A DNA stretch of 64,000 bases from Lentzea albida (GCF_900111005.1 NZ_FOFV01000004.1:124001-188000); one strand, 5' to 3'; positions 34,536-45,026 are shown, counted from the first letter of the stretch. A program made the numbers and translations. The notes: generated by a model from the letters alone, not told the origin.

Positions 34536-36663
34536 GGTGTCCGAGCTGCTTCGCGAGCTTCACCAGCAGGTCCTTCGCGGCGTCCGCGATGACCGTGCCG
34601 GGCGGGAAGATCGCCGACGCCCCGGCCGCGTACAGCTCGTCGAAGTCCTGCGGCGGGATCACGCCACCGACGACGATCATGATGTCCTCGCGCCCGAGCC
34701 CGGCGAGCTCCTCGCGCAGCGCCGGCACCAGCGTGAGGTGGCCCGCGGCGAGCGAGGACACGCCGACGATGTGCACATCGGCCTCGACGGCCTGGCGCGC
34801 GACCTCCTCGGGCGTCTGGAACAGCGGGCCGACGTCGACGTCGAAGCCGAGGTCCGCGAACGCCGTGGCGATCACCTTCTGGCCGCGGTCGTGGCCGTCC
34901 TGGCCCATCTTGGCGACCAGGATGCGCGGCCTGCGGCCCTCTTCCTCCGCGAACGCCTCGACGACCTCGCGGCAAGCGTCCACGTTGGACACCGAGCCGA
35001 CCTCCTGCCGGTACACGCCGGAAATCGTGCGGATCTGCGCGCTGTGCCGTCCCCAGACCTTGCCGAGCGACTCGGAGATCTCGCCGACGGTGGCCTTGGC
35101 ACGGGCGGCGCCGATCGCCAGTTCGAGCAGGTTGCCGCCGGCGTCCGCCGCGTTCGTCAGGGCGTTCAGCGCACTGTCCACTGCGGACTGGTCGCGTTCC
35201 TCCCTGAGCCTGCGCAGCTTTTCGAGCTGCTGGGCGCGCACACCGGCGTTGTCGACCTTGAGGACCTCGATCTGCTCGTCGGTGTCCACGAGGTACTTGT
35301 TGACGCCGATGACGGGCTGGCGTCCGGAGTCGATGCGCGCCTGCGTGCGGGCGGCGGCCTCCTCGATGCGCAGCTTCGGGATGCCCTCGTCGATCGCGCG
35401 GGCCATGCCGCCCGCCTTCTCGACCTCGGTGATGTGCTCCCACGCCTTGGCGGCGAGCTCGTTCGTGAGCCGCTCGACGTACGCGCTGCCGCCCCACGGG
35501 TCGATCACGCGCGTCGTGCCGGACTCCTGCTGGAGCAGCAGCTGCGTGTTGCGGGCGATGCGGGCGGAGAAGTCGGTCGGGAGCGCGAGCGCCTCGTCGA
35601 GTGCGTTGGTGTGCAACGACTGCGTGTGACCCTGCGTCGCCGCCATGGCCTCGACGCACGTGCGCGCGACGTTGTTGAACACGTCCTGCGCGGTGAGGGA
35701 CCAGCCGGACGTCTGGCAGTGGGTGCGCAGACTCAGCGACTTCTGCGACTTGGGCTCGAAGTCGTTGACGAGCTTCGCCCAGAGCAGCCGGGCGGCGCGC
35801 ATCTTGGCGATCTCCATGAAGAAGTTCATGCCGATCGCCCAGAAGAAGCTCAGGCGTGGCGCGAACCTGTCCACGTCCAGCCCGGCAGCCCTGCCCGCGC
35901 GGATGTACTCGACGCCGTCCGCCAGCGTGTACGCCAGCTCCAGGTCGGCCGTCGCCCCCGCCTCCTGCATGTGGTAGCCGGAGATCGAGATGGAGTTGTA
36001 CTTCGGCATGTTCTGACTGGTGTAGCTGAAGATGTCGGAGATGATCCGCATCGACTGCTTCGGCGGGTAGATGTAGGTGTTGCGGACCATGAACTCCTTG
36101 AGGATGTCGTTCTGGATCGTCCCCATGAGCTGCTCCGGCTTCACCCCCTGCTCCTCCGCCGCCACCACGAACAGCGCGAGCACGGGCAGCACGGCGCCGT
36201 TCATCGTCATCGACACGGACATCTTGTCGAGCGGGATGCCGTCGAACAGCGTGCGCATGTCGTAGATCGAGTCGATCGCCACGCCGGCCATGCCGACGTC
36301 ACCGGCGACGCGCGGGTGGTCGGAGTCGTAGCCGCGGTGCGTGGCGAGGTCGAACGCGACGGACAGGCCCTTCTGACCGGCCGCGAGGTTGCGGCGGTAG
36401 AAGGCGTTCGACTCCTCGGCCGTGGAGAAGCCCGCGTACTGGCGCACGGTCCAAGGCTGGTTGACGTACATCGTCGGGTACGGGCCCCGCAGGAACGGCG
36501 CGACGCCGGGGTAGGTCCGCAGGAAGTCGAGACCCTCGACGTCCTCCGGGCCGTAGACGGGCTTCACCGCGATGCCCTCGGGCGTCTCCCACGGCGGCAG
36601 GTCCGTCTCGTACTTCGCCTGCGGGAGCGGGCCGAGCTCGATGTCCGCGAAGTCGGGAATCAT
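34528..36663 (-). CDS. mutB: Methylmalonyl-CoA mutase, large subunit
   Basis: A 711-residue catalytic subunit. The N-terminal TIM barrel binds the CoA ester ([65 protein letters not shown]). The C-terminal Rossmann domain carries the B12-binding DxHxxG in [15 protein letters not shown], with the cobalt-ligating His. It converts (R)-methylmalonyl-CoA to succinyl-CoA. ATG 36663 overlaps the mutA stop (ATGA), fixing the start; a longer open frame upstream lies inside mutA and is not used. Confidence 0.96.
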   Translation of the reverse strand: MIPDFADIELGPLPQAKYETDLPPWETPEGIAVKPVYGPEDVEGLDFLRTYPGVAPFLRGPYPTMYVNQPWTVRQYAGFSTAEESNAFYRRNLAAGQKGLSVAFDLATHRGYDSDHPRVAGDVGMAGVAIDSIYDMRTLFDGIPLDKMSVSMTMNGAVLPVLALFVVAAEEQGVKPEQLMGTIQNDILKEFMVRNTYIYPPKQSMRIISDIFSYTSQNMPKYNSISISGYHMQEAGATADLELAYTLADGVEYIRAGRAAGLDVDRFAPRLSFFWAIGMNFFMEIAKMRAARLLWAKLVNDFEPKSQKSLSLRTHCQTSGWSLTAQDVFNNVARTCVEAMAATQGHTQSLHTNALDEALALPTDFSARIARNTQLLLQQESGTTRVIDPWGGSAYVERLTNELAAKAWEHITEVEKAGGMARAIDEGIPKLRIEEAAARTQARIDSGRQPVIGVNKYLVDTDEQIEVLKVDNAGVRAQQLEKLRRLREERDQSAVDSALNALTNAADAGGNLLELAIGAARAKATVGEISESLGKVWGRHSAQIRTISGVYRQEVGSVSNVDACREVVEAFAEEEGRRPRILVAKMGQDGHDRGQKVIATAFADLGFDVDVGPLFQTPEEVARQAVEADVHIVGVSSLAAGHLTLVPALREELAGLGREDIMIVVGGVIPPQDFDELYAAGASAIFPPGTVIADAAKDLLVKLAKQLGHHG

Positions 36664-38420
36664 CGCTCCACTCCCAGGAAGGTGTAGGTGCTGGTGAGGA
36701 TCTCGAGTGCCGGGCAACCGAGGAACACGAAGCCGTCGACCTCCGCCTCGGTCTTCTTGCCTGCGAGGAGCACCCGCTCGGCGCCCGCTGCGCGCAGGGC
36801 TTCGACGGTGGCTGTCGCCTGGTCGGCGTAGCTCGTGTCGCTGCCGCACAGGACGGCGACCTTCGCTCCGGACTCCCGGAACTTCTCGGCCACCTGGTCC
36901 GGTGTGCTGGTCGGCCCGGCGGCCGGGGTGGCGAAACCGCCGGCGTTGAAGAGGTTGGCGGCGAAGGTGGCGCGGGCGGTGTGGGCCGCGACCGGGCCGA
37001 GGGTGGCCAGGAAGACCTGGGGGCGTTCGGGCTGGGCGTCGGCTAGGTCGCGCAGCTCCTCGAAGGCCTGTGCGTACCGCACCCGCGGCAGCCCGAAACT
37101 GTCGGACCTGCCTGAGAAACTTGGAGTGGGGGTCGTGTCCCCCCTGGGGGCCGGTGAGTCCGAATCGATTCCGGGCGCCGGGTCGCGCACGACCGGCTTC
37201 TCGGCCAGGTTCGGGAACTCGCTGACCCCGGTGATCGGGTCGCGCCGGTTCGCGAGCCGCGCCGACCGCGCCTCCCACGTGGCGGCGATCCGCGAGGCGA
37301 CCAGCTCCCCCGCCTGCCCGATGCCACCGGCGCGTTCGATCTCCTGGAACCACGCCCAGGCCGCGACCGCCAGCTCGTCGGTCAGCTTCTCCACGTACCA
37401 GGACCCGGCCGCGGGGTCGATCACCTCACCGAGGTGCGACTCCTCCAGCAGCAGGTTCTGCGTGTTGCGCGCGATCCGGCGGGCGAACTCGTCCGGCAGC
37501 CCGATCGCCGCGTCGAACGGCTGCACCGTCACCGAGTCGGCCCCGCCCAGGCCGGCGGCCAGGGTCGCGACCGTCGTGCGCAGCATGTTCACCCACGGGT
37601 CGCGGCGGGTCATCATCGCCGACGACGTGACCGCGTGCTGCAGTTGCACACCGTCGGCACCGGACACCTCGGCCACGCGGGCCCACAACCGGCGTGCGGC
37701 ACGCAGCTTCGCGATCGTCATGAACTGGTCAGCGGTGGCCGCGTAGCGGAACTCCAGCTGCGCGAACGCCTCCGGCACGCTGAACCCGGCGGCTTCGAGA
37801 GCGCGCAGGTACGACACGGCCAACGCCAGGGAAGCGCCCAGCTCTTCAGCGTCGGACCCGCCCGCGTCGTGGAACGGCAGCGCGTCCACCACGACCGTCC
37901 GCAGTCCCGGGAACGCCGAACGCGCCTCCCGGATCACCTCCAGCGCCTCGCCGAACGGCGTCAGCGCGAGGTTGCCGCGCACGTCGGAGGCCAGCACCGG
38001 CGCCTGGTCGTAGATCCGCAGCATCGCCCGTGCGGCGTCCACGGAACCGTCGAGGACGATCGGCGCGAGGTCGAGGTAGACGCCCTCCAGCAGCCCCTCG
38101 AGCGAGGCCGCGGGCACGGCGAGCCACAACGAGGTGACGCCGCCCTCCAGGTCGTTCATCAGGGCGACCGGGTCCGCGACGGCGTGGCGCTGCCGGACGT
38201 CCCAGCCCTGTTTCACCGGGGCGAGCGCGTACGGCTCCAGGGCGTCGTCGAGGGTGTAGAGCGGCTGGAGCTCGATGCCGTCGTACGTCTTCGTGACCAG
38301 CGAGTCGAAGCTCGCGCCGGTCTTCGCGAGGACGGCGTCGACCAGCTCACGCCACTGTTCCCTCGACGCCGAGGGGAACTCGTTCGGGCGGAATTCGGCG
38401 GGCAAGGCCAACTCCATCAT
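36660..38420 (-). CDS. mutA: Methylmalonyl-CoA mutase, small subunit
   Basis: The non-catalytic partner of MutB, about 586 residues. It keeps the barrel layout ([70 protein letters not shown]), but its C-terminal domain has [11 protein letters not shown] in place of the His-containing B12 motif, as usual for MutA. A Pro/Ser/Asp-rich linker (about residues 410-440) separates the domains. The start is uncertain: two adjacent ATGs at 38420/38417, or in-frame GTGs at 38450 and 38477; 38420 leaves room for a promoter shared with the divergent kinase. Confidence 0.9.
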   Translation of the reverse strand: MMELALPAEFRPNEFPSASREQWRELVDAVLAKTGASFDSLVTKTYDGIELQPLYTLDDALEPYALAPVKQGWDVRQRHAVADPVALMNDLEGGVTSLWLAVPAASLEGLLEGVYLDLAPIVLDGSVDAARAMLRIYDQAPVLASDVRGNLALTPFGEALEVIREARSAFPGLRTVVVDALPFHDAGGSDAEELGASLALAVSYLRALEAAGFSVPEAFAQLEFRYAATADQFMTIAKLRAARRLWARVAEVSGADGVQLQHAVTSSAMMTRRDPWVNMLRTTVATLAAGLGGADSVTVQPFDAAIGLPDEFARRIARNTQNLLLEESHLGEVIDPAAGSWYVEKLTDELAVAAWAWFQEIERAGGIGQAGELVASRIAATWEARSARLANRRDPITGVSEFPNLAEKPVVRDPAPGIDSDSPAPRGDTTPTPSFSGRSDSFGLPRVRYAQAFEELRDLADAQPERPQVFLATLGPVAAHTARATFAANLFNAGGFATPAAGPTSTPDQVAEKFRESGAKVAVLCGSDTSYADQATATVEALRAAGAERVLLAGKKTEAEVDGFVFLGCPALEILTSTYTFLGVER

Positions 38421-38509
38421 CGTCGCAGTGTCGCGGATCGGTACTCGCACGGCTATGTGAGGTTCACCGCCGTTCACTCACCATTCGGTAAGTCAGGAAG
38501 AATCGCCCT

Positions 38510-40144
38510 GTGGACGAGGTTGACCCCCAGCGCCTGATCGCGGATCGATACCGGCTGTTGCACGTGCTCGGCCAGGGCTCGATGGGCACCGTGTGGGCCG
38601 CCCACGACGAGGTGCTGGGCCGGCAGGTCGCGGTGAAGGGCATCCTGCACACGCCGGGCATGCCCGACGCCGAGGCCGCCCAGCTGCGCGAACGGACCAT
38701 GCGCGAGGCCCGGTCGATCGCCGCGCTGTCCCACCCGAACCTCGTCACGCTCTACGACGTCGTCCAGCAGGACGGCGACCCGTACGTGGTGATGGAGCTG
38801 GTGCCGTCGCGCAGCCTCGGCGAGGTGCTGCAGGAGCAGGGCTGCCTCACCGAGAAGCAGGGCGCGGCGGTGCTGGACGCGGTCGCGGCGGCGCTGGGGT
38901 CGGCGCACCGGGCGGGCATCACGCACCGCGACGTGAAGCCCGGCAACGTGCTCATCGCCGACGACGGGCGGGTCAAGCTCACCGACTTCGGCATCGCGCG
39001 CAACGTCGCCGAGGCCACCATGACCGCGCGCGGCATCACGCTCGGCACGCCCGCGTACATCGCGCCCGAGGTGGCACAGGGCGGTGACGTGTCGGAGGCC
39101 GCGGACCGGTGGTCGCTCGGCGCGACGCTGTGGGCCGCGATGGCCGGCGAGCCCCCGTACGTCGGCAAGAACGTCATGCAGACGATCAACGCGGTGATCC
39201 ACGGCGACGTGCCGGTACCGGCGGGCGCGGGGCGGCTCGCGCCGGTGATCAGCGGGTTGATGCGCAAGGAGCCGGCCGAACGGCTGGAACTGGTCGACGT
39301 GCGCAAGCAGGTCTACCCGCTGCTGCCGGAGCCGGGCACGGACGCGTTCGAGGTCCGCGAGTCCGTGGCGCCGCCGGTCGTCGTGCGGCCGAAACCGAAG
39401 ATCCAGCCGGACGCACCGCTGGCCGACGACCCCGGCCCGTTGCCGTTCCTCGTCACGAGGCCGACGCCCCCGCCGCGACGCAGCAGGCTCGTCTCGGCGC
39501 TCGTCGTGGTCGCGGCCGTCGCGTTGTTCCTGGCGGGTTCCGGTGGCGGGTTCGCCCTGACCAGGCTGGTCGCGGGCGCGTCTCTGCTGCCGCCCACCGA
39601 GCAGACGTCGCCCACGCTGCCCACCCTGCCGACCTCGGCGACGCTGCAGCCGCGCACCGCCGCGGCCGTCACGGCGAACGGCGACCAGGGCGGCAAGTTC
39701 ACGCTGAACGTCGAGCAGAGCTGGGCCTCCTACACCGAACAGAGGGCCGGCGACCTGCGTTTTCCACCGTCGGCCGTAGTGCACTTCGTGTCCGGCAGCG
39801 GCGCGTACGAGGTGACCGTGCAGCGGTTCCCCGAGTACTACCCGAAGCGCGACGTCAAGGCGTACGTGCTCGGCGTGCAGGGGCGCTGGCCGGGCCGGTT
39901 CTTCGGCGGCGAGAAGGTGGAGACGGCGAGCCTCCCCGGCGACCGGTACGAGGACAGCATCCAGTTCTTCTACAAGACGGTCGAGGGTGACGAGCCCAAC
40001 GCGTTGAGGAGGTCGCACTTCTCGCGCGTGCTGCCGCTCGGCAACGACCTGTGGGTGGTCGAGGTGGTGGTGCCGACCGAGCAGGAGGACGAGGCTCGCG
40101 TGCGACTCTTCGACGCGATCGCCTCGACGTTCGCCCCGGTTTAA
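38510..40144 (+). CDS. Membrane Ser/Thr protein kinase
   Basis: A 544-residue PknB-type kinase. Glycine loop LHVLGQGSMGTVWAA, Lys in QVAVKGIL, catalytic loop THRDVKPGNVLI, DFGIARN, and the activation-segment end TLGTPAYIAPEVAQGG; AADRWSLGATLW follows. The kinase domain ends near residue 270; a Pro-rich juxtamembrane region precedes one transmembrane helix (about 325-345, VSALVVVAAVALFLAGSG) and a 190-residue extracellular domain with no PASTA repeats, beginning after a Thr/Pro-rich stalk. The external domain may sense an unknown signal. GTG start; divergent from mutAB-meaB. Targets unknown. Confidence 0.92.
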   Translation: MDEVDPQRLIADRYRLLHVLGQGSMGTVWAAHDEVLGRQVAVKGILHTPGMPDAEAAQLRERTMREARSIAALSHPNLVTLYDVVQQDGDPYVVMELVPSRSLGEVLQEQGCLTEKQGAAVLDAVAAALGSAHRAGITHRDVKPGNVLIADDGRVKLTDFGIARNVAEATMTARGITLGTPAYIAPEVAQGGDVSEAADRWSLGATLWAAMAGEPPYVGKNVMQTINAVIHGDVPVPAGAGRLAPVISGLMRKEPAERLELVDVRKQVYPLLPEPGTDAFEVRESVAPPVVVRPKPKIQPDAPLADDPGPLPFLVTRPTPPPRRSRLVSALVVVAAVALFLAGSGGGFALTRLVAGASLLPPTEQTSPTLPTLPTSATLQPRTAAAVTANGDQGGKFTLNVEQSWASYTEQRAGDLRFPPSAVVHFVSGSGAYEVTVQRFPEYYPKRDVKAYVLGVQGRWPGRFFGGEKVETASLPGDRYEDSIQFFYKTVEGDEPNALRRSHFSRVLPLGNDLWVVEVVVPTEQEDEARVRLFDAIASTFAPV

Positions 40145-40147
40145 GCT
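40142..40147 (+). promoter_or_regulatory. -10 box for purine nucleoside phosphorylase gene
   Basis: TAAGCT, 6 nt, then GTG 40154; it overlaps the stop codon of the kinase gene. Confidence 0.5.
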
Positions 40148-40153
40148 CTCGCG

Positions 40154-40945
40154 GTGACTCCAGAAGAGCTGGCCGGCAAGGCCGCGGAAGAGATCCAGAG
40201 CCGCACCGGCAACGACAAGCACGACATCGCCATCGTGCTCGGCTCCGGCTGGCGACCCGCCGCCGACGTGATCGGAAAGCCGGTCACCGAGATCCCGGTG
40301 GGCGAGCTGACGGGCTTCGAGGCGCCGACCGCGCTCGGCCACGGCGGCACCATCCGTTCCGTCGAGGTCGGTGGCAAGAAGGTCCTCGTCGTCCTCGGCC
40401 GCACCCACGGCTACGAGGGCAAGGGCGTGCAGAAGGTCGTGCACGGCGTGCGTGCCGTCGCGGCCGCGGGCGTGAAGACGGTCGTGCTGACCAACGCCGC
40501 CGGCGGCCTGCGCCAGGGCATGTCCGTCGGCCAGCCGGTGCTGATCTCCGACCACCTGAACCTGACCTCGCTGTCGCCGCTGGTCGGCGCGCGGTTCGTC
40601 GACCTCACGGACCTGTACTCGCCGCGGCTGCGCAAGCTCGCGCAGGAGATCGACTCGTCGCTGGAGGAGGGCGTGTACGCCGGGCTGCCCGGCCCGCACT
40701 TCGAGACGCCCGCCGAGATCCGGATGCTCCGCACGATGGGCGCCGACCTGGTCGGCATGTCGACCGTGCACGAGGCGATCGCCGCCCGTGCCGAGGGCGT
40801 CGAGGTGTTCGGGTTGTCGCTGGTCACGAACCTCGCGGCGGGCATCACCGGTGAGCCGCTGAACCACCAGGAGGTGCTCGAGGCCGGTGCTGCCGCGGCC
40901 GAGCGCATGGGCACGCTGCTGCGCGAGCTGGTGGACCGCGCATGA
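40154..40945 (+). CDS. deoD: Purine nucleoside phosphorylase
   Basis: A 263-residue trimeric-type (class II) PNP, which splits purine (deoxy)ribonucleosides to base plus (deoxy)ribose 1-phosphate. [16 protein letters not shown] holds the phosphate-binding Ser; [20 protein letters not shown] and [20 protein letters not shown] follow; [33 protein letters not shown] and [15 protein letters not shown] (purine-binding Asn) complete it. It overlaps the phosphohexomutase start by 4 bp (ATGA), matching the deoD-pmmB pair of M. tuberculosis. Confidence 0.93.
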   Translation: MTPEELAGKAAEEIQSRTGNDKHDIAIVLGSGWRPAADVIGKPVTEIPVGELTGFEAPTALGHGGTIRSVEVGGKKVLVVLGRTHGYEGKGVQKVVHGVRAVAAAGVKTVVLTNAAGGLRQGMSVGQPVLISDHLNLTSLSPLVGARFVDLTDLYSPRLRKLAQEIDSSLEEGVYAGLPGPHFETPAEIRMLRTMGADLVGMSTVHEAIAARAEGVEVFGLSLVTNLAAGITGEPLNHQEVLEAGAAAAERMGTLLRELVDRA

Positions 40946-42543
40946 GTCTGACGCCGGCACTGCGTGACGCGACGTTTCGGTGGATCGCTGACGACCCGTC
41001 GGACGTGACTCGAACCGAGCTGCAGGGCGTGTTGGCACGGGCCATGGGTGGCGACGCGGCGGCGTTGGAGGACCTCCAAGACCGCATGGCCGGTCCGTTG
41101 ACGTTCGGCACCGCCGGGCTGCGCGGGCCGGTGCGGGCGGGCACGAACGGCATGAACGTCGCCACGGTGGTCCGCGCGACCGCCGGGCTGGCGTCGTGGC
41201 TCTCCAGCACCGGCGTGGTGTTCGTCGGGCGCGACGCGCGGCACGGCTCGGAGGAGTTCGCGACGGCCGCCGCCGAGGTGATGGCGGCCGCGGGCTTCGA
41301 CGTCCGGGTGCTGCCGGGGCCGTTGCCGACGCCGGTGCTGGCGTACCTGGTGCGCGCACACGGTGCGGTGGCGGGCATCCAGATCACCGCGTCGCACAAC
41401 CCGCCCGCGGACAACGGCTACAAGCTCTACCTGAGCGGCGGTTCGCAGATCGTGCCGCCGTCGGACGGCGAGATCGAGAAGGCGATCGAGGCGGTTCCGG
41501 CGGCGGTGTCCGTGCCCAGGAACTCCACGTACACCAGGGTTTCCGACGCCGAGGTCGACGCGTACCTGGATCAGGTCGCCTCACTGCCGCGCGGCAACTC
41601 GCGATCGCTCAAGATCGCGTTGACGCCGATGCACGGTGTGGGCGGCGCGTTCGCCGTGGAAGCGTTGCGGCGCGCGGGTTTCACCGACGTGCACGTGGTG
41701 CGGTCGCAGGCGGTGCCGGACCCGGAATTCCCGACCGTGGTGTTCCCGAACCCGGAGGAGCCCGGCGCGTCCGACGAGCTGCTCTCCCTCGCGGCTTCGG
41801 TGGACGCGGACCTGGCCATCGCGCTGGACCCGGACGCGGACAGGTGCGCGCTCGGGGTGAAGGACGGCTCGTCGTGGCGGATGCTGCGCGGCGACGAGAC
41901 GGGCGTGCTGCTCGGTTCACTCGTGCTGTCGACCACGGAGTCCACGGACCCGTTGGTGGCGACGACGATCGTGTCGTCGTCGCTGCTGAAGTCGATCGCG
42001 GCCGCGCACGGCGCCCGGTACGCGGAGACGCTGACGGGCTTCAAGTGGCTGGCCCGCGCGGGCGAAGGCCTGGTGTTCGCCTACGAGGAGGCGCTCGGCA
42101 ACTGCGTCGACCCGGAGCACGTCGCCGACAAGGACGGCATCTCGGCCGCGGTGGTCGCCGCGGACCTGGCGGCCGGTCTGAAGGCCTCGGGCCGCACGCT
42201 GCTGGACGCGCTGGACCAGCTCGCGGCGGACCACGGACTGCACCTGACCGACCAGATCTCGTTGCGGTACACCGACTTGAGCCTGATCGGCGCGACGATG
42301 TCCCGGCTGCGCGCGAACCCGCCCTCGGACTTCACGTCGGAGGACCTGCTGCCCGGCGCGGACGTGCTCCGCTGGACGGCGGACGGCGTGCGCGTGATCG
42401 TGCGGCCCTCCGGCACCGAGCCGAAGCTCAAGGCCTACCTGGAGGTCGTCGAGCCGGTCACGGACGGACTGGAGTCCGCCCGTGCGTCAGGGAAGGCCCG
42501 GCTGGCTGAACTGCGGGAACGGGTGACGGCGCTCGTCAGCTAG
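40942..42543 (+). CDS. pmmB: Phosphohexomutase (phosphomannomutase/phosphoglucomutase family)
   Basis: A 533-residue alpha-D-phosphohexomutase. Catalytic phospho-Ser loop [16 protein letters not shown]; Mg2+ loop [13 protein letters not shown]; sugar-binding [13 protein letters not shown] and [12 protein letters not shown]; phosphate-binding [17 protein letters not shown]. Coupling to PNP suggests that it may act on ribose/deoxyribose 1-phosphate as a phosphopentomutase (PGM2-like) as well as on hexoses. Which sugar it prefers is not decidable by eye. Its stop overlaps the convergent membrane gene by 8 bp. Confidence 0.92.
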   Translation: MSLTPALRDATFRWIADDPSDVTRTELQGVLARAMGGDAAALEDLQDRMAGPLTFGTAGLRGPVRAGTNGMNVATVVRATAGLASWLSSTGVVFVGRDARHGSEEFATAAAEVMAAAGFDVRVLPGPLPTPVLAYLVRAHGAVAGIQITASHNPPADNGYKLYLSGGSQIVPPSDGEIEKAIEAVPAAVSVPRNSTYTRVSDAEVDAYLDQVASLPRGNSRSLKIALTPMHGVGGAFAVEALRRAGFTDVHVVRSQAVPDPEFPTVVFPNPEEPGASDELLSLAASVDADLAIALDPDADRCALGVKDGSSWRMLRGDETGVLLGSLVLSTTESTDPLVATTIVSSSLLKSIAAAHGARYAETLTGFKWLARAGEGLVFAYEEALGNCVDPEHVADKDGISAAVVAADLAAGLKASGRTLLDALDQLAADHGLHLTDQISLRYTDLSLIGATMSRLRANPPSDFTSEDLLPGADVLRWTADGVRVIVRPSGTEPKLKAYLEVVEPVTDGLESARASGKARLAELRERVTALVS

Positions 42544-42871
42544 CGAGCGCGATCGCGAGGCACAACGCGGCGACGGCAAAACCCCCGCCGGCCACGAAGT
42601 AGGCCCTTCTGGTCGGCGGGGACACCGCGTTGCGGCGCCCCTCGGTGACCGCCGCGACGGCGATCCGACCGAAGATGTACGCGATCGTGCAGAGCCCCAC
42701 ACCGAGTCCGAGCATCATCGTGTTGACGTCCCACGGGCTGTGGTCGAACCCCGGCCACAAGGACGCGAAGAGAGGCCCGAACCCGATCATCCCGATGCCG
42801 ACGGCAAGGCCGAAACCCCAGGTGATGCGACGCTGACGAGGACTGGTGTGCATTAGGGCGGTGGTCTTCAT
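42536..42871 (-). CDS. Small three-helix membrane protein of unknown function
   Basis: A 111-residue membrane protein. Three hydrophobic segments are seen: TWGFGLAVGIGMIGFGPLFA, NTMMLGLGVGLCTIAYIFGR and [23 protein letters not shown] 42871 (MKTTALMHTSP) is preceded by AGGAGGGACC, a strong ribosome site, so the longer reading from 42889 is unlikely. It follows the frameshifted methyltransferase on the same strand with a 21-bp gap. No family recognised. Confidence 0.62.
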   Translation of the reverse strand: MKTTALMHTSPRQRRITWGFGLAVGIGMIGFGPLFASLWPGFDHSPWDVNTMMLGLGVGLCTIAYIFGRIAVAAVTEGRRNAVSPPTRRAYFVAGGGFAVAALCLAIALAS

Positions 42872-42892
42872 GGTCCCTCCTGTGTACACCCC

Positions 42893-43518
42893 TTAGGACG
42901 CGCTTCCGGCATCAGGGTTCCGTTTGCTGAGCAACAAGAACGCCTGCGGCCCGCCTTCGTCCACACCCTTCTGACGTTGCAGCCGGGCCACTTCGTTGAA
43001 CCCGGCTTTGGTCGCGTTGGCCACCGTCTCCTCCATGTCGTGCCAATGGACCGTGCGGTCCACGTCGTGGCCGTACGCGTAGGTGAGCGGCTTCTGCTGG
43101 TTACCCAGTTTGAACGCGTGCAACAGGTGGCCGCCTGGCTTGAGGACCCGGTGGAACTCGTGCCACGGGACGTCGGCCGCCGGCATGTGGACCGTGGAGT
43201 ACCAGACGACCGCGCCGCCGAGGGTGTTCGCTTCGAGGTCGAGCCTCGTCATGTCTCCCTGGGTGAAGGTGAGGTGCGGGTGAGCCTCCGCGCCTGGTCG
43301 AGCATGCCGTCGGAGAGGTCGATGCCGGAGGCGTCGAGGCCCAGTTCGTGCAGGTGCCGGGTGATGCGGCCGGTGCCGCAGCCGATGTCCGCGACCGGGC
43401 CGGTCGTGAGTTCGGCGAACGCGCGCATGATGGCGGCGTCGAGGGGGCGGCCGTCGTGCGCGTCGGGGAGGAGGCGGGCGTAGTCGGCGGCGACGATGTC
43501 GTAGGAGGCGCGGGTCAC
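42893..43518 (-). pseudogene. Class I SAM-dependent methyltransferase, disrupted by an apparent frameshift
   Basis: The N-terminal half (GTG 43518) reads RASYDIVAADYARLLPDA and VADIGCGTGRITRHLHELGL (SAM motif I), then ASGIDLSDGMLDQAR, and then shifts frame into a stop. The C-terminal half continues in the next frame as AHPHLTFTQGDMTRLDLE, WYSTVHMPAADVPWHEF, HRVLKPGGHLLHAFKLG to the end at 42893. One added base in the GC run at about 43288-43294 would restore DQAREAHPHLTF. So it is either a recent single-base deletion or a sequencing error; otherwise both halves are well preserved. Substrate unknown. Confidence 0.82.
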
Positions 43519-43524
43519 GGGCGT

Positions 43525-43530
43525 TATGTT
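43525..43530 (+). promoter_or_regulatory. -10 box for flavodoxin-like gene
   Basis: TATGTT, 7 nt, then GTG 43538. This favours GTG 43538 over the ATG at 43526, which lies inside the box. Confidence 0.5.
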
Positions 43531-43537
43531 GCTCGAC

Positions 43538-43990
43538 GTGCCCAGGCTGTTGATCGTCCACCACACCCCGTCGCCCGCCCTCCAGGCGATGTTCGAGGCC
43601 GTGCTCGCCGGTGCCACCACCCCGGAGATCGAGGGCGTCGAGGTGGTGCGGAAGGCCGCGTTGTCCACAACCGCTGTGGACACCCTGGAGGCCGACGGCT
43701 ACCTGCTGGGCACCCCCGCCAACCTCGGCTACATGAGCGGTGCGCTGAAGCACTTCTTCGACACCGTCTACTACCCGTGTCTCGACTCCACGCGGGGCAG
43801 ACCGTTCGGGCTTTACGTGCACGGCAACAACGACACGACTGGGGCGGTGCGCAGCGTGGAGACCGCCACGACCGGGTTGGCTTGGGAGAAGGCCGCGCAG
43901 CACGTGGTGGTCACCGGCGAGCCGACGAAGGCCGACCTCCAGGCGTGCTGGGAGCTCGGCGCCTCCGTGGCGGCCCAGTTGTCCACATGA
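43538..43990 (+). CDS. Flavodoxin-like NAD(P)H oxidoreductase family protein
   Basis: A 150-residue flavodoxin-fold protein. PRLLIVHHTPSPALQAMFEAV is the N-terminal strand and FMN-phosphate loop; LEADGYLLGTPANLGYMSGALKHFFDTVYYP matches the NADPH-dependent FMN reductase segment; PFGLYVHGNNDTTGAV follows. It probably reduces flavin or quinones. Two stretches, at 43661 and at the very 3' end (43979), encode Leu-Ser-Thr with the unusual codons TTG-TCC-ACA, each of which is a DnaA-box sequence. Confidence 0.82.
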   Translation: MPRLLIVHHTPSPALQAMFEAVLAGATTPEIEGVEVVRKAALSTTAVDTLEADGYLLGTPANLGYMSGALKHFFDTVYYPCLDSTRGRPFGLYVHGNNDTTGAVRSVETATTGLAWEKAAQHVVVTGEPTKADLQACWELGASVAAQLST

Positions 43991-44033
43991 ACCCAGGGTT
44001 GTCCACAGCCTGTTGTCCCCACCCTGTGGACAA
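43661..44033. promoter_or_regulatory. Cluster of DnaA boxes
   Basis: Perfect TTGTCCACA 9-mers occur at 43661-43669, 43979-43987 and 43999-44007 (plus) and as TGTGGACAA at 44025-44033 (minus). One-mismatch copies lie at 43675-43683 (minus) and 44013-44021 (plus). TTGTCCACA is the preferred DnaA box of high-G+C actinobacteria. The cluster covers the 3' part of the flavodoxin-like gene and the following gap. No dnaA or dnaN is nearby, so it is not the ordinary oriC; a DnaA-titrating or reactivating site is possible. Confidence 0.65.
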
Positions 44034-44040
44034 CCCTGGG
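43992..44040. terminator. Perfect 17-bp inverted repeat between convergent genes
   Basis: CCCAGGGTTGTCCACAG (43992-44008) and its exact complement (44024-44040) enclose a 15-nt loop. Located between convergent genes, it can terminate both. Each arm includes a DnaA box, so the same structure may have a second role. Confidence 0.65.
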
Positions 44041-44060
44041 GATGCGTTCGAACGTGTGTT

Positions 44061-45026
44061 CTAGCGGCCGATCGAGCTCATGTCGGGGTACCTGTCGCCT
44101 GCCACGGCGGAGGCGGGCACGGCCGCCTCGATCGCGGCCAGGTCGTCGGCCGAGAGCTCCAGCGACGCCGCCGCGACGTTCTCCTCCAGGTACTTGATGC
44201 GCTTGGTGCCGGGGATCGGCACGACGTCCTGACCGCGGTGCTGCACCCAGGCGAGCGCGAGCTGGCCCGCCGTCACGCCCCGGTCCGCCGCCAGCGCCTT
44301 CAGCTCGGCGACCATGCGGAGGTTCGCGTCGAGGTTCGCGCCGGAGAACCGCGGGTTCGTGGTGCGGAAGTCGTTCTCGCTGAAGTCGGCGGACGACGCG
44401 AAACGGCCGGTCAGAACGCCTCGGCCGAGCGGCGAGTACGGCACGACGCCGATGCCCAGCTCGCGGGCGGTCGGGACGATCTCGGCCTCGATGTCGCGCG
44501 ACCACAGCGACCACTCGCTCTGCAGCGCGGTGATCGGGTGGACGGCGTGGGCGCGGCGCAGCGTGTCGGCGCCTGCCTCGGACAGGCCGAGGTGGCGCAC
44601 CTTGCCCTCGGTGACCAGCTCCGACATCGCGCCGACGGTCTCCTCGATCGGGGTGTCGGCCGGCACGCGGTGCAGGTAGTACAGGTCGATCGTGTCCACG
44701 CCGAGGCGCTTGAGCGACCCCTCGACCGCCGAGCGCACGTAGGCGCGGTCGCCGCGGATCGCGCGGCCTCCGTCCGGCGAGCGGTCGATGCCGAACTTCG
44801 TGGCCAGCACGTAGTCCGAGCGGCCCGCCAGGGCACGGCCCACCAGCTCCTCGTTCACGTGCGGGCCGTACATGTCCGCCGTGTCGATCAGCGTGACGCC
44901 GAGGTCCAGGGCGCGGTGGATCACCGCGATCGACTCCTGCTCGTCGCCGGCGCCGTAGAACTCCGACATCCCCATGCAGCCGAGCCCCTGCGGCCCGACC
45001 TCCAACGATCCCAGTGAACGGCTCAC
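44061..45026 (-). CDS. Aldo/keto reductase
   Basis: A 321-residue NADPH-dependent reductase (AKR13-like). The catalytic tetrad is visible: Asp in [16 protein letters not shown] (with Tyr), Lys in [10 protein letters not shown] and His in [16 protein letters not shown]. Cofactor-binding segments include [27 protein letters not shown] and [16 protein letters not shown]. It is coupled to the upstream MerR gene (ATGA, 45023-45026), so its expression should follow the MerR promoter. The likely role is detoxification of an aldehyde or quinone signal sensed by the regulator. Confidence 0.9.
   Translation of the reverse strand: MSRSLGSLEVGPQGLGCMGMSEFYGAGDEQESIAVIHRALDLGVTLIDTADMYGPHVNEELVGRALAGRSDYVLATKFGIDRSPDGGRAIRGDRAYVRSAVEGSLKRLGVDTIDLYYLHRVPADTPIEETVGAMSELVTEGKVRHLGLSEAGADTLRRAHAVHPITALQSEWSLWSRDIEAEIVPTARELGIGVVPYSPLGRGVLTGRFASSADFSENDFRTTNPRFSGANLDANLRMVAELKALAADRGVTAGQLALAWVQHRGQDVVPIPGTKRIKYLEENVAAASLELSADDLAAIEAAVPASAVAGDRYPDMSSIGR

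Noticed and set aside
43526..43537. ATG 43526 as start of the flavodoxin-like gene
   Set aside because: It lies within the probable -10 box TATGTT. GTG 43538 has exactly 7-nt spacing, and the conserved PRLLIVHHTPS begins there.
43661..44060. Chromosomal origin of replication
   Set aside because: DnaA boxes are present, but there is no dnaA, dnaN or AT-rich unwinding region nearby and the boxes partly lie in a coding gene. A secondary DnaA-binding site is more likely.
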